From NCBI GenBank assembly GCA_007695225.1, contig REED01000145.1:1-64000 (forward strand): a stretch of DNA of 64,000 nucleotides, written 5' to 3'. Made by a program: the position numbers and the translations under genes. The notes beneath the pieces are model-generated. The model was not told the DNA's origin. It made no database searches and worked only from the letters and a program-made list of their open reading frames with translations. The stretch comes from Gemmatimonadales bacterium. Lineage in GTDB: Bacteria; Gemmatimonadota; Gemmatimonadetes; Longimicrobiales; Gaopeijiaceae. Positions 19,132 to 30,145 of the stretch are shown one piece after another (within the stretch, counting starts at the first letter, position 1; each line of letters opens with the position of its first letter).

Positions 19132-19995
19132 TCAGACCAGCGCCTCGATCCGGGCCAGGGTCCCGGGAGCACTCCGAAGGTCCAGATTGCAGAGGTAGAC
19201 CTTCTCCACCCCCCGCTCGCGAAGGGCCCTAAGGGTCCGGGCACATACCTCCTCCGGGGCGGCCCCGGAGGAGAATTCCCGGGTGAGCGCCTCCGTCGGG
19301 ACGGGTAGGAATTCCCCCAGTCGCTCCAGGGTCCGTGGGTTGGCGCTCCGGTAGTAGAAGACCCCGAAGAGGCCCGGCATGGTCACGCCGGCCCCCTGCA
19401 CCACCTCCAGGAAGCGGTCCACCGCCGGAAGGTGATGGTGGGAAACCACCTGGGTGAGGAAGTAGTCCGCTGCGACCCCCTCATCCGTCAGGTATCCCAC
19501 CTGGGTTTCGGGATCTGCCAGGGGATTGGTCCAGACACCCAGGGGAAGCCCTGGCGTACCCTCTCGGATTTGTGCCCGGAGATCCCGGGAACGGGGGAGA
19601 CACCGGGGCGTCCCGCCCGCCTCATCTCCTCCCGTCACCGTCAGTCCCCCCATCCCGTGTCCCCGGGTGCGCCGGGCGAAGTAGGTGCAGTAGTCCAGGG
19701 AATGGCGCAGCGTCAGGAAGGGCACCACCCCCGACAGATCGGCACCTGGCCCCAGGTTGTCCACCAGGTGCCGGAGGCTCTCCTCCTCCCGCGTCCCCAC
19801 TGCGTCATCGGTGAAGAGGACGAATCGATCCTCCCGGAGGAGCCGCCGAACCGAATGCCGGAGGTCGATCCACGCCTCCACCGACGCACCCATCCCCAGC
19901 GCCGCCGGGGGTGGACGGAGCTCCACCGCCCGGATGGCCCCCGGGGAGCGGAGTGCCTGGAGGAACCGATCGGTCTGGGAAGGCCCGGGATTCAT
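19132..19995 (-). CDS. MetF-like (methylenetetrahydrofolate reductase family) protein
   Basis: A 287-aa TIM-barrel protein resembling the MTHFR fold. It has AVELRPPP at the first strand, where MetF has the catalytic Glu region, then LTVTGGDEAG, and DYFLTQVVSHHHL near residue 178, equivalent to the FAD-contact segment of MetF. It is shorter and more divergent than the MTHFR half of the neighbouring fusion, so it may act on another folate or be a regulatory paralogue. It overlaps the upstream gene by an ATGA and is the last gene of the metH operon. Confidence 0.65.
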   Translation of the reverse strand: MNPGPSQTDRFLQALRSPGAIRAVELRPPPAALGMGASVEAWIDLRHSVRRLLREDRFVLFTDDAVGTREEESLRHLVDNLGPGADLSGVVPFLTLRHSLDYCTYFARRTRGHGMGGLTVTGGDEAGGTPRCLPRSRDLRAQIREGTPGLPLGVWTNPLADPETQVGYLTDEGVAADYFLTQVVSHHHLPAVDRFLEVVQGAGVTMPGLFGVFYYRSANPRTLERLGEFLPVPTEALTREFSSGAAPEEVCARTLRALRERGVEKVYLCNLDLRSAPGTLARIEALV

Positions 19996-22015
19996 CCGGA
20001 AGGGGTGTTCCGGAGGAGGGCCCGGGCTTCCTCGATAACCCGGAGGGCCAGGTCCACACGTCCCCGGGGGGCGCTCACATGCACGCCCCGGATCCGGGGG
20101 AGGACGGCTTCCAGGGCCTCCACCGCAATCCGGACCCCTTCCGAGGCCGCCCCCTCCGGTCCGCCGGACGCTTCCGCCTCCCGCATCCGCTCCAGCGCCG
20201 CAGGGGGAAGGGACACACCCGGGACCTCATTGGCCAGGAACTCGGCGTTCCTCAGCGAGGAGAGGGGCCAGAGCCCGGCCAATATGGGGAGGTCCCCCAC
20301 CGACGGGGTGCGTTCCGCCGCTTCGTCCAGGAATGAGACGAGGGCGGTCGGGTCGAAGATGGGCTGGGTGACGGCGAACTCGGCCCCGGCCTCCACCTTC
20401 CAGTGGAAGCGGTTCTGTTCCCGTTCCCGGTCGGCGGCTCCCTGGTTCAGGACCACACCCACGACGAACCGGGTGGGTGGGTCCATGGCATGCCCCCCGG
20501 GGTCTCTCCCCCGGTTGAGGCGAGCCAGAACGTTGGTAAGACCGATGGAGTCGATGTCGAAGATGGTGGTGTGGTCCGGATAGGGACCCATGGGGGAGAG
20601 GTCGCCGCTCACCACCAGCACGTTCCGGAGGCCCGAGGCAGCCGCGCCCAGGAGGTCCGAGATCATCCCCAACATGTTCCGGTCCCGACAGGTATAGTGG
20701 GCCAGGACCTCCATCCCCGTCTCCCGGGTGACCAGGAGGGCCGCCGGGAGCGCCGCCATTCGGGAGAGTCCCCGGGGCACATCCGGGAGGGTCACCAGGT
20801 CCACCCCGGCCATGCGTACCTCCCGGGCTTCGGCCAGGAGCCCGGCGGCATTCCACCCACGTGGGGGGACCAGCTCCAGAGAGGTGACGAAGGTCCCTTC
20901 CGCCAGCTTCCGCCCCAGGGGAGAGCGCTCCCGGAGCGGGATGGGGTCCTGCATTTCGGGAATGGCAGGGGAATCCGAGCCAGGGGCAGAACGCTGAGGG
21001 GGGCCGCCTTCCCCATCGACCCCGGCCGTACCCTTCGTCCCCGTTTTCGGCCCGACCTCGGCCAGCGCCTCCGCCATCTTCCGGATGTGCTCCGGGGTGG
21101 TACCGCAGCATCCACCGACGAAACGGACCCCCGCCTCCACCATTCGCCGTGCATACCGGGCCATGTACTCCGGACTGGCCAGGTACATCTTCCGATCCCC
21201 CACGGTCCGGGGGAACCCGGCGTTGGGCTGGGCCAAAAGGGGAAGGCGGGTCACCTCCGCCATTCGCTCCACCGCCTCCAGGATCTCGGCGGGCCCCACG
21301 GAGCAGTTCACGCCCACGGCGTCGGCGCCCCATTCCTCCAGCTTCCGGGCCACCGCCTCCACGTCGGTCCCGTAGGCCGTCCGTCCGCCCTCGTCGATGG
21401 TGACCTGGGCCATCACCGGAAGGGAGGACCGGGCCTTCACCGCCCGCAAGGCCTGGCGGAGTTCCCCGGGGTCCTGGAATGTCTCCAGGAGGAACCCGTC
21501 CACCCCCCCTTCCAGCAGCCCGTCCACCTGACGGCCGAAGAGGGCCTCGGCTTCCGCCTCGGCGGTGGGACCCCATGGCTCGATGCGGATTCCCAGGGGA
21601 CCCACGGCACCCAGGACCAGGATCCCGGGGACACCGGCCGCCCGGGCAGCGGCCCGGGCTCGCTCCACCGCCGCGCGATTGATGGCCTCGGTCTGATCCT
21701 CCAGACCAAAGCTGGAGAGCTTTACCGGGTTCGCACCGAAGGTGTTGGTTTCCAGGATCCGGGCGCCGGCCTCCACGTACTCCCGGTGGATGGCCTCCAC
21801 CAGCGCCGGCTCGGTGAGGCTGAGTTCGTCGTAGCAGACGTTGAGGAAGAAGCCCCGGTCGTAGAGGAGCGTCCCCATGGCGCCGTCCATGAGGTGGACG
21901 GCGTCGTCGGCAAGGAGATCCCTCAGGGACGGGGAAGCGGCGGAGACCCCGGGCACCGAGGGCGGCGGGAGCGGCGGGGGCGTTCCCGGCGGGGGCGTGC
22001 TGCCAGGCGGGGCTC

Positions 22016-22019
<4 letters not shown>
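19992..22019 (-). CDS. Bifunctional homocysteine S-methyltransferase / MTHFR
   Basis: A 675-aa fusion of the YitJ type. Residues about 30-330 form the zinc homocysteine methyltransferase barrel, with [25 protein letters not shown], and the zinc pair in [13 protein letters not shown]. Residues about 375-670 form 5,10-methylenetetrahydrofolate reductase: [27 protein letters not shown], and [10 protein letters not shown]. It would both make 5-methyl-THF and use methyl donors to form methionine. It overlaps metH upstream and the MetF-like gene downstream by ATGA each, so all three are one translationally coupled unit. The first about 28 residues are proline-rich and probably disordered. Confidence 0.9.
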
Positions 22020-25840
<3,821 letters not shown>

Positions 25841-25881
25841 GGGAGGCAGGGCCTGGCCTTCTCTGGCACTTCCCCGACGGC

Positions 25882-25900
25882 AAAGGTCCCTGATGGGACC
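25882..25900 (-). promoter_or_regulatory. Possible expression-platform hairpin in metH leader
   Basis: Between the SAM-II-like aptamer and the metH start, GGTCCC and GGGACC form a six-base stem with the loop ATCA, followed by only TTT on the minus strand. A second small stem, GCCAC with GTGGC, shares bases with the 3' end of the aptamer and could compete with it. These could be the switching part of the leader. They are weak as terminators, and translation control remains possible. Confidence 0.35.
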
Positions 25901-25962
25901 GGGTGGGCGGCGTCGGGCGGAGGGACGAACGGGTCTCCGCCACGATGGGCACGCCGGGGAGT

Positions 25963-26016
25963 GGCTTTTTAGCGGTTCGGTTACCCGGGTCGCAATACGC
26001 CGCAAATCACCCCGAG
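25963..26016 (-). ncRNA. SAM-II-like riboswitch upstream of metH
   Basis: Read on the minus strand, the order is P1 CTCGGG (26016-26011), the loop with TGATTT and CGTATTGC, P1' CCCGGG, then TAACCGAACC and GCTAAAAAG. The six-base P1 pairs fully (one U-G). The blocks TGATTT, CGTATTGC and GCTAAAAAG are those of the SAM-II (SAM-alpha, RF00521) aptamer, and the spacings are similar. In addition, GCGG in the loop can pair with CCGC before TAAAAAG to form the pseudoknot. The element ends 122 nt before the metH ATG. Its first strand lies inside the 3' end of the upstream gene, whose TGA stop is part of the conserved TGATTT. Confidence 0.82.
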
Positions 26017-26510
26017 CTCAAGGGCTCGTGACCAACAGAGAAGAGAAACCCTTCCGGCCCGCCAGGGTTCCGGCGCGGCGTTGGGGGGCGGGAAGGGCCG
26101 GCCCCTCTGGGGAGCGGGGAGGCGGCGTCGGGGAGCGGGTAGGCCGTCCCCGAGCCCGCGAGTCGCTGGAGCCCTTCCGGAAAGCGAAGGTGGGGGATAC
26201 CGCTCCCTTTCAGACGGGCGCGGAAGGCGTCGGTGCAGGTGATGACCAGGGGAGTCGCCGCAGCCCACTCCACGGCCGCGTCGCCTTCCACGTCCAGGTA
26301 GTGGACCCCCGGAAAGAGTCCGGATTCCCCCCCGATCCCATACCGCCGCACGGTGGGGTCCAGGAGCCGATTCACCCGCCACCGGAGCTTCCAGGGGAGG
26401 GCGAGGCCCATGGGAGCCTCCCCCGAGGCTCGGTAGACGACGTCCAGGATGGCGCGCAGGCGTGAGTCTCCCAGGGCTTCAGAGATCTCCACCAGTCCGC
26501 CATGGGACAT
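26007..26510 (-). CDS. Hypothetical protein, 167 aa
   Basis: An unrecognised protein starting at the ATG at 26510 with GAGGTG seven bases upstream. The first 105 residues look like a folded alpha/beta domain ([20 protein letters not shown], then [20 protein letters not shown] and [15 protein letters not shown]). The last about 45 residues are proline- and glycine-rich. The stop codon lies within the SAM-II-like element. It is in the same direction as the CnoX-like gene upstream (111-bp gap) and metH downstream, and may be expressed from the thioredoxin promoter. Confidence 0.6.
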   Translation of the reverse strand: MSHGGLVEISEALGDSRLRAILDVVYRASGEAPMGLALPWKLRWRVNRLLDPTVRRYGIGGESGLFPGVHYLDVEGDAAVEWAAATPLVITCTDAFRARLKGSGIPHLRFPEGLQRLAGSGTAYPLPDAASPLPRGAGPSRPPTPRRNPGGPEGFLFSVGHEPLSSG

Positions 26511-26621
26511 GGGAAACACCTCGGGGATCCGGGATGGGGGGAGGGCGGACGAAACGCCAGGCTCGATGTCCCAGAGGAGTGCAAGTTCGATACCAGCTTC
26601 CCCGACCAGGGGGAGACGGTT

Positions 26622-27461
26622 CTAGACGTAGAGCGCCCGGCTGACCTCTCCACGAAACCGGGCCACAAGGGGGTGGTCCTGCCCCAGGTGATGGAAGATC
26701 GCCACACAGGCTTCCCGCACGCGGGGGTCGGCCTTCGCCCCCTCCTCCCGGAGGATGGAGATGAGTGCCTCCAGCGCTCCCTGGAATTCCCTCTCCCGCA
26801 GGAGTTGCACCGCAGCCGCGACGGAGTGGGGAGCCTCCGTCCCATCCTCCCCCGGCGAGGGTTCTTCCTGCGAGGGGTCTTCCTGGAAGAGGCGCCCGAG
26901 GCTCCGGACCGCCTGCACCGCCTCCGGGGGGAATCCCCTGGGCTCCAGCCTCTCCGTAAGCGTCATGGCCCGTTCCGGTTCGGAGAAAACGAGAAGACGG
27001 GCCAGCCGGAACCGGAGCCCCGGATCCCCCGGGGTTCCTTCAAGGAGCGCTTCCAGCGCATTGGCCGCCGCCTCCTCCTCTCCCTTGGCGATGAGCTCCT
27101 CCACCCTGGCAAGTTCAGCCGCCCGCTCCCGGTCCCCCTCCTGCGGCAGGGCCTCGTCCAACCAGCGCTGGATCGCCGATTCGGGGAGTGCTCCCATGAA
27201 GCCATCCACCGACTCTCCATCCACAAACAGCCTCACGTCGGGGATGCCGCGGATGCCGTAGGCCGCCGCCAGATCAGGATGGGCCTCGGTATCCACCTTG
27301 GCCAGCTTCCACCGACCGTCGGCCCCGGCCGCCATACGCTCCAGGACCGGGCCCAGGATGCGACAAGGGCCACACCACTCCGCCCAGAAGTCCACCACCA
27401 CCGGGGTCTGGTGACTGGCCCGGATCACTTCCTCCTGAAAGTCCTGGACATCGAACGCCAT
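26622..27461 (-). CDS. CnoX/YbbN-like thioredoxin with TPR domain
   Basis: A 279-aa protein. Residues 1-108 form a thioredoxin domain with an intact redox pair in FWAEWCGPCRILGPVL and the cis-proline loop GIRGIPDVRLF. Residues about 125-279 form TPR-like helix pairs, as in E. coli CnoX (YbbN), a chaperedoxin that protects unfolding proteins from oxidation and hands them to GroEL. E. coli CnoX has an SxxC site, whereas this protein keeps WCGPC and so should be a real reductase, as reported for other CnoX groups. The start is the ATG at 27461. Confidence 0.85.
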   Translation of the reverse strand: MAFDVQDFQEEVIRASHQTPVVVDFWAEWCGPCRILGPVLERMAAGADGRWKLAKVDTEAHPDLAAAYGIRGIPDVRLFVDGESVDGFMGALPESAIQRWLDEALPQEGDRERAAELARVEELIAKGEEEAAANALEALLEGTPGDPGLRFRLARLLVFSEPERAMTLTERLEPRGFPPEAVQAVRSLGRLFQEDPSQEEPSPGEDGTEAPHSVAAAVQLLREREFQGALEALISILREEGAKADPRVREACVAIFHHLGQDHPLVARFRGEVSRALYV

Positions 27462-27560
27462 GGGGTACCTCGCTGAAGAGTCTGAAGGAATCCGTAAGGA
27501 GTCTGCAGGGAGTCTCTCGGGGTGGACCGCTCGCGGTTCGCATTGGGGCGAGGGGCCGGG

Positions 27561-27589
27561 TTGACGAACCGGGATCCCCCGGGTTAGCG
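27561..27589 (+). promoter_or_regulatory. Candidate promoter of attenuated operon
   Basis: TTGACG (27561-27566) and TTAGCG (27584-27589) are separated by 17 bp. The -35 is good and the -10 is poor. If used, transcription would start at about 27596-27600, placing the leader ATG at or near the 5' end of the mRNA, so the leader peptide could be translated leaderlessly; no SD precedes that ATG. Minus-strand promoters for the thioredoxin gene should also lie in 27462-27560, where I see nothing specific. Confidence 0.4.
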
Positions 27590-27599
27590 TCGTCCCACG

Positions 27600-27725
27600 A
27601 TGAAAAATGTCAGGAAGTGCGCTCAGGTGGTACCGAGCCTCGCCCCCTCCATGTGTTGTTGCATGTGTCCGACTCTCCCCTGGGAGAGGCGGCGGGGCGC
27701 TTTTGCGCACTTGAGGGAGTCATGA
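27600..27725 (+). CDS. Cysteine-rich leader peptide, 41 aa
   Basis: A short ORF from ATG 27600 to TGA 27725. Its centre, residues 17-25, is SMCCCMCPT, encoded by ATG TGT TGT TGC ATG TGT at 27651-27668; a further Cys is at residue 7. The peptide has no signal sequence and an ordinary charged tail. An internal GTG at 27627 with AGGAAG upstream is an alternative start that still includes the Cys run. The codon cluster is placed just before a hairpin that can be exchanged with the antiterminator described below. I read it as the sensor of a cysteine (possibly also methionine) attenuator. A ribosomally made, modified peptide is a less likely alternative. Confidence 0.7.
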   Translation: MKNVRKCAQVVPSLAPSMCCCMCPTLPWERRRGAFAHLRES

Positions 27726-27791
27726 TCTAGGCCTTTTCCGGGTCCCTCCCGATGTCCCCGACCTCCTCTCCCCACGGAGAGGGGGTTTTTT
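27673..27791 (+). promoter_or_regulatory. Transcription attenuator with mutually exclusive hairpins
   Basis: There are four segments. Segment 1, CTCTCC (27673-27678), pairs with segment 2, GGAGAG (27683-27688), leaving the loop CCTG. Segment 2 extended, GGGAGAGG (27682-27689), is also perfectly complementary to segment 3, CCTCTCCC (27765-27772). Segment 3 as part of 27762-27771 pairs with segment 4 (27776-27785) in a 10-bp stem with a 4-base loop, followed by six Ts (27786-27791): a strong rho-independent terminator. A ribosome stalled at the Cys codons would cover segment 1 and free segment 2 to pair with 3, allowing read-through. With ample Cys-tRNA, 1:2 forms and 3:4 terminates. Confidence 0.8.
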
Positions 27792-27840
27792 CGTATACCC
27801 GTTCCCCTGCAGCGTCCCCCCGGCAAGGAAGGAAGAATCC

Positions 27841-28947
27841 ATGTCCGCTCCCGTCATCAACGATTCCCGCACCACCGAGCCCGACCCGACCCCCATCGGC
27901 ATCTTCTACGAGCACAACGACTGGTTCCGTCCGCTCTTCACCGAGCTGGACCGAAGGGGCATCCCCTACCGCAAACTCCCTGCAAGCGACCAGCACTTCG
28001 ACCCCTCGGAGGCCATTTCTCCCTTTTCCCTCCTCCTGAACCGGATGAGTCCCTCCGCCTACCTCCGGGGCGGAACCACGGCCATCCACTATACCTCCCA
28101 GTACCTCCGCCACCTGGAGCGGCTGGGCGTCCGGGTCATCAACGGATCTACGGCCTGGAGCCTGGAGATCTCGAAGTCGGCTCAGCTGACACTCCTGGAG
28201 GAATTGGGGCTCCCCTATCCCCGGGCTCGGGTCATCCATGACGGAGCCCACGCACCCCGGGCCGCTGCTGGACTCCGTTTCCCGGTGGTGGTGAAGCCGA
28301 ATGTGGGGGGGAGCGGAGCGGGGGTGACCCGCTTCGAGACGCCGGAGGGGCTCCAGGCGGCGGCGGAGGCGGGGACCCTGGAGCTTGGGATCGACGGGAC
28401 CGCTCTGGTGCAGGAGTTCATCCCGGCCCGGGACGGCCGGATCGTGCGGGTGGAGGTTTTGAATGGGGAGTATCTCTACGCCATCCGGATCTACACCCCC
28501 GGGGACCAGTTCAACCTCTGCCCCGCCGACGTCTGCCAGGGGACCGACGGTGCCCGCCTTGAGCGCTCCGCGTGCGCGGTGGACGCCCCGGAAAACGATC
28601 TCCGGGTGGAGGGCTACGACCCTCCGGAGAAGGTGAAGACGGCGGTGGAGACCATCACCCGGGCTGCGGGGATCGAGATCGGGGGGGTTGAATACCTCAT
28701 CGATGACCGGGACGGGCAACTCTACTACTACGACGTGAACGCCCTCTCCAATTTCGTGGCTGACGCCCCCCGCGTGGTGGGCTTCGACGCCTTCGCACGC
28801 CTGGTGGACTGGCTGGAGGCGGAGCTGGGGGCCGTTGGCGCCGGAGGCTCGGCCACCGCCGACACCACCTCCGAAGGGGCACCGGGTACCGAGGGAATGC
28901 CCCCCGGAACCGTTCCCTCTCCCACCCTGGCGGGGGAGGTGGCCTGA
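27841..28947 (+). CDS. ATP-grasp ligase, RimK-like
   Basis: A 368-aa ATP-grasp enzyme that would join a carboxylate to an amine or thiol by an acyl-phosphate. The lid and ATP site are visible in PVVVKPNVGGSGAGVTRF (near residue 145) and ALVQEFIPARDGR. The metal-binding end reads GGVEYLIDDRDGQ and YYYDVNALSNF. A CPADVC pair near residue 225 is unusual. The last about 40 residues are low complexity. The gene follows the attenuator terminator by 50 bp, and its TGA overlaps the ATG of the next gene by one base, so the two are coupled. Its substrate is not known. The context suggests use in sulfur-limited growth. Confidence 0.8.
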   Translation: MSAPVINDSRTTEPDPTPIGIFYEHNDWFRPLFTELDRRGIPYRKLPASDQHFDPSEAISPFSLLLNRMSPSAYLRGGTTAIHYTSQYLRHLERLGVRVINGSTAWSLEISKSAQLTLLEELGLPYPRARVIHDGAHAPRAAAGLRFPVVVKPNVGGSGAGVTRFETPEGLQAAAEAGTLELGIDGTALVQEFIPARDGRIVRVEVLNGEYLYAIRIYTPGDQFNLCPADVCQGTDGARLERSACAVDAPENDLRVEGYDPPEKVKTAVETITRAAGIEIGGVEYLIDDRDGQLYYYDVNALSNFVADAPRVVGFDAFARLVDWLEAELGAVGAGGSATADTTSEGAPGTEGMPPGTVPSPTLAGEVA

Positions 28948-29999
28948 TGCGCTTCGGCTACTGGCTCCCCATGTTTGGCGGTTGGCTCCGGAACGTGGAC
29001 GACGAGGGGATGGAAGCGTCCTGGGAGTACGTGAGCCGCCTGGCGCGCAGAAGCGAGGAAATCGGCTTTGACCTGACCCTCCTGGCCGAGCTCAACCTCA
29101 ATGACATCAAGGGGATGGATGCTCCCTCCCTGGACGCATGGAGCACGGCGGCGGCGCTGGCGGCGGTGACCCGGCGCCTGGAACTCATGGTGGCGGTGCG
29201 CCCCACCTTCCACCCTCCTGCCCTCCTGGCGAAACAGGTCGCCAACATCGACCGGATCAGCGGGGGGCGCCTGTCGCTGAATGTGGTCTCCTCGTGGTGG
29301 GCCACGGAGGCCCGGAAGTATGGCGTCACCTTCGACGAGCACGACCGGCGCTACGACCGCACTCGCGAATGGCTTGAGGTGGTCAGCGGGATGTGGACGG
29401 AGCCCACCTTCTCCTTCCAGGGAGAGTTCTACCAGGTGGAGGAGGCGATCCTGGAACCCAAGCCGCTGCGGCGGCCCCGCCCCACCCTCTACGCCGGTGG
29501 GGAATCCCCGGCGGGTAAGTCGCTCATCGCCGAGAAGTGTGACGCCTGGCTCACCCATGGTGGCCCCCCCGACGAGGTGGGTGGGAAGGTGGCGGAAATG
29601 CGGGAACGGAGGGCCGCATTGGACCTCCCGGCCATGGAGTACGGCGCTGCGGGCTACGCCATCGTCCGGTCCACCGAGGCCGAGGCCCTCCGGGAGGTGG
29701 AGCGGATCACCGACGTCCGCCAGTCGGCTCGAGGCTACGCGAACTACCAGGACTGGATCGGGAACACGAAGATGGACCGGAAGGTGAGCCTGGAGGACTA
29801 CTCGGTCTCCAACCGGGGACTCCGGAGTGGGCTGGTGGGAACCCCGGAACAGGTGGCGGAACAGATCCGGGCCTTCGAGGCTGCCGGCGTGGGGCTGCTC
29901 CTGCTCCAGTTCAGCCCCCAACTCGAGGAGATGGAACGCTTCGCCGAAGAGGTGATCCCCCTGGTGGATACGGCGTCCCGCCCGGCCCTCACGGTGTGA
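28947..29999 (+). CDS. LLM-class flavin-dependent monooxygenase, SfnG-like
   Basis: A 350-aa luciferase-fold barrel. The N-terminus RFGYWLPMFGGWLRNV and the blocks PALLAKQVANIDRISGGRL, NVVSSWW and EHDRRYDRTREWLEVVSGMW follow the pattern of SfnG (dimethylsulfone monooxygenase) and SsuD (alkanesulfonate monooxygenase). These use FMNH2 and O2 to cleave C-S bonds and release sulfite. A flavin reductase partner is not encoded nearby. It is translationally coupled to the ATP-grasp gene (TGATG) and lies behind the cysteine attenuator, consistent with scavenging organic sulfur. The exact sulfone or sulfonate is not determined. Confidence 0.8.
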   Translation: MRFGYWLPMFGGWLRNVDDEGMEASWEYVSRLARRSEEIGFDLTLLAELNLNDIKGMDAPSLDAWSTAAALAAVTRRLELMVAVRPTFHPPALLAKQVANIDRISGGRLSLNVVSSWWATEARKYGVTFDEHDRRYDRTREWLEVVSGMWTEPTFSFQGEFYQVEEAILEPKPLRRPRPTLYAGGESPAGKSLIAEKCDAWLTHGGPPDEVGGKVAEMRERRAALDLPAMEYGAAGYAIVRSTEAEALREVERITDVRQSARGYANYQDWIGNTKMDRKVSLEDYSVSNRGLRSGLVGTPEQVAEQIRAFEAAGVGLLLLQFSPQLEEMERFAEEVIPLVDTASRPALTV

Positions 30000-30010
30000 G
30001 GCCGGAGGTG

Positions 30011-30037
30011 GAAGACCGTCGAAGAGGCAGATAGGCC
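30011..30037 (+). repeat. Dispersed repeat, divergent copy
   Basis: GAAGACCGTCGAAGAGGCAG followed by ATAGGCC, starting 11 bp after the SfnG-like stop, is a degraded copy of the gene-end repeat. Its first seven bases AAGACCG can also pair with CGGTCTT at 30047-30053 to make a stem that may end the operon. Confidence 0.6.
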
Positions 30038-30115
30038 GCCCGGAAGGCGGTCTTGGCTGGTCTGGTCGAGGCGGATCGCCGCCTTGGATGTGGCTCCGTG
30101 GCCGCTCCCAGGTGT

Positions 30116-30145
30116 GGCTCCCTCTACTTCTTCAACGGCCTTCTA
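30116..30145 (-). repeat. Dispersed repeat, near-perfect copy
   Basis: On the minus strand the metalloprotease stop TAG is followed at once by AAGGCCGTTGAAGAAGTAGA and GGGAGCC. Over 23 bases this matches the copy after csoR at 11964, including the stop-codon context, although the two genes are unrelated. Confidence 0.9.

Noticed and set aside
25841-26006. Cobalamin riboswitch before metH
   Set aside because: B12 elements often precede metE or B12 transport genes, and neither the B12 box nor the long multi-stem structure is seen. The SAM-II blocks are present instead.
27600-27725. Cys-rich peptide as precursor of a modified natural product
   Set aside because: An ATP-grasp and a flavin enzyme downstream make this thinkable. 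However, the Cys codons are precisely placed for a four-segment attenuator with a strong terminator, which explains the sequence better. It is kept only as an alternative.
27727-28719. A minus-strand frame opposite the attenuator and ATP-grasp gene
   Set aside because: It has no recognisable domain and would run through the terminator. The plus strand holds the ATP-grasp motifs.
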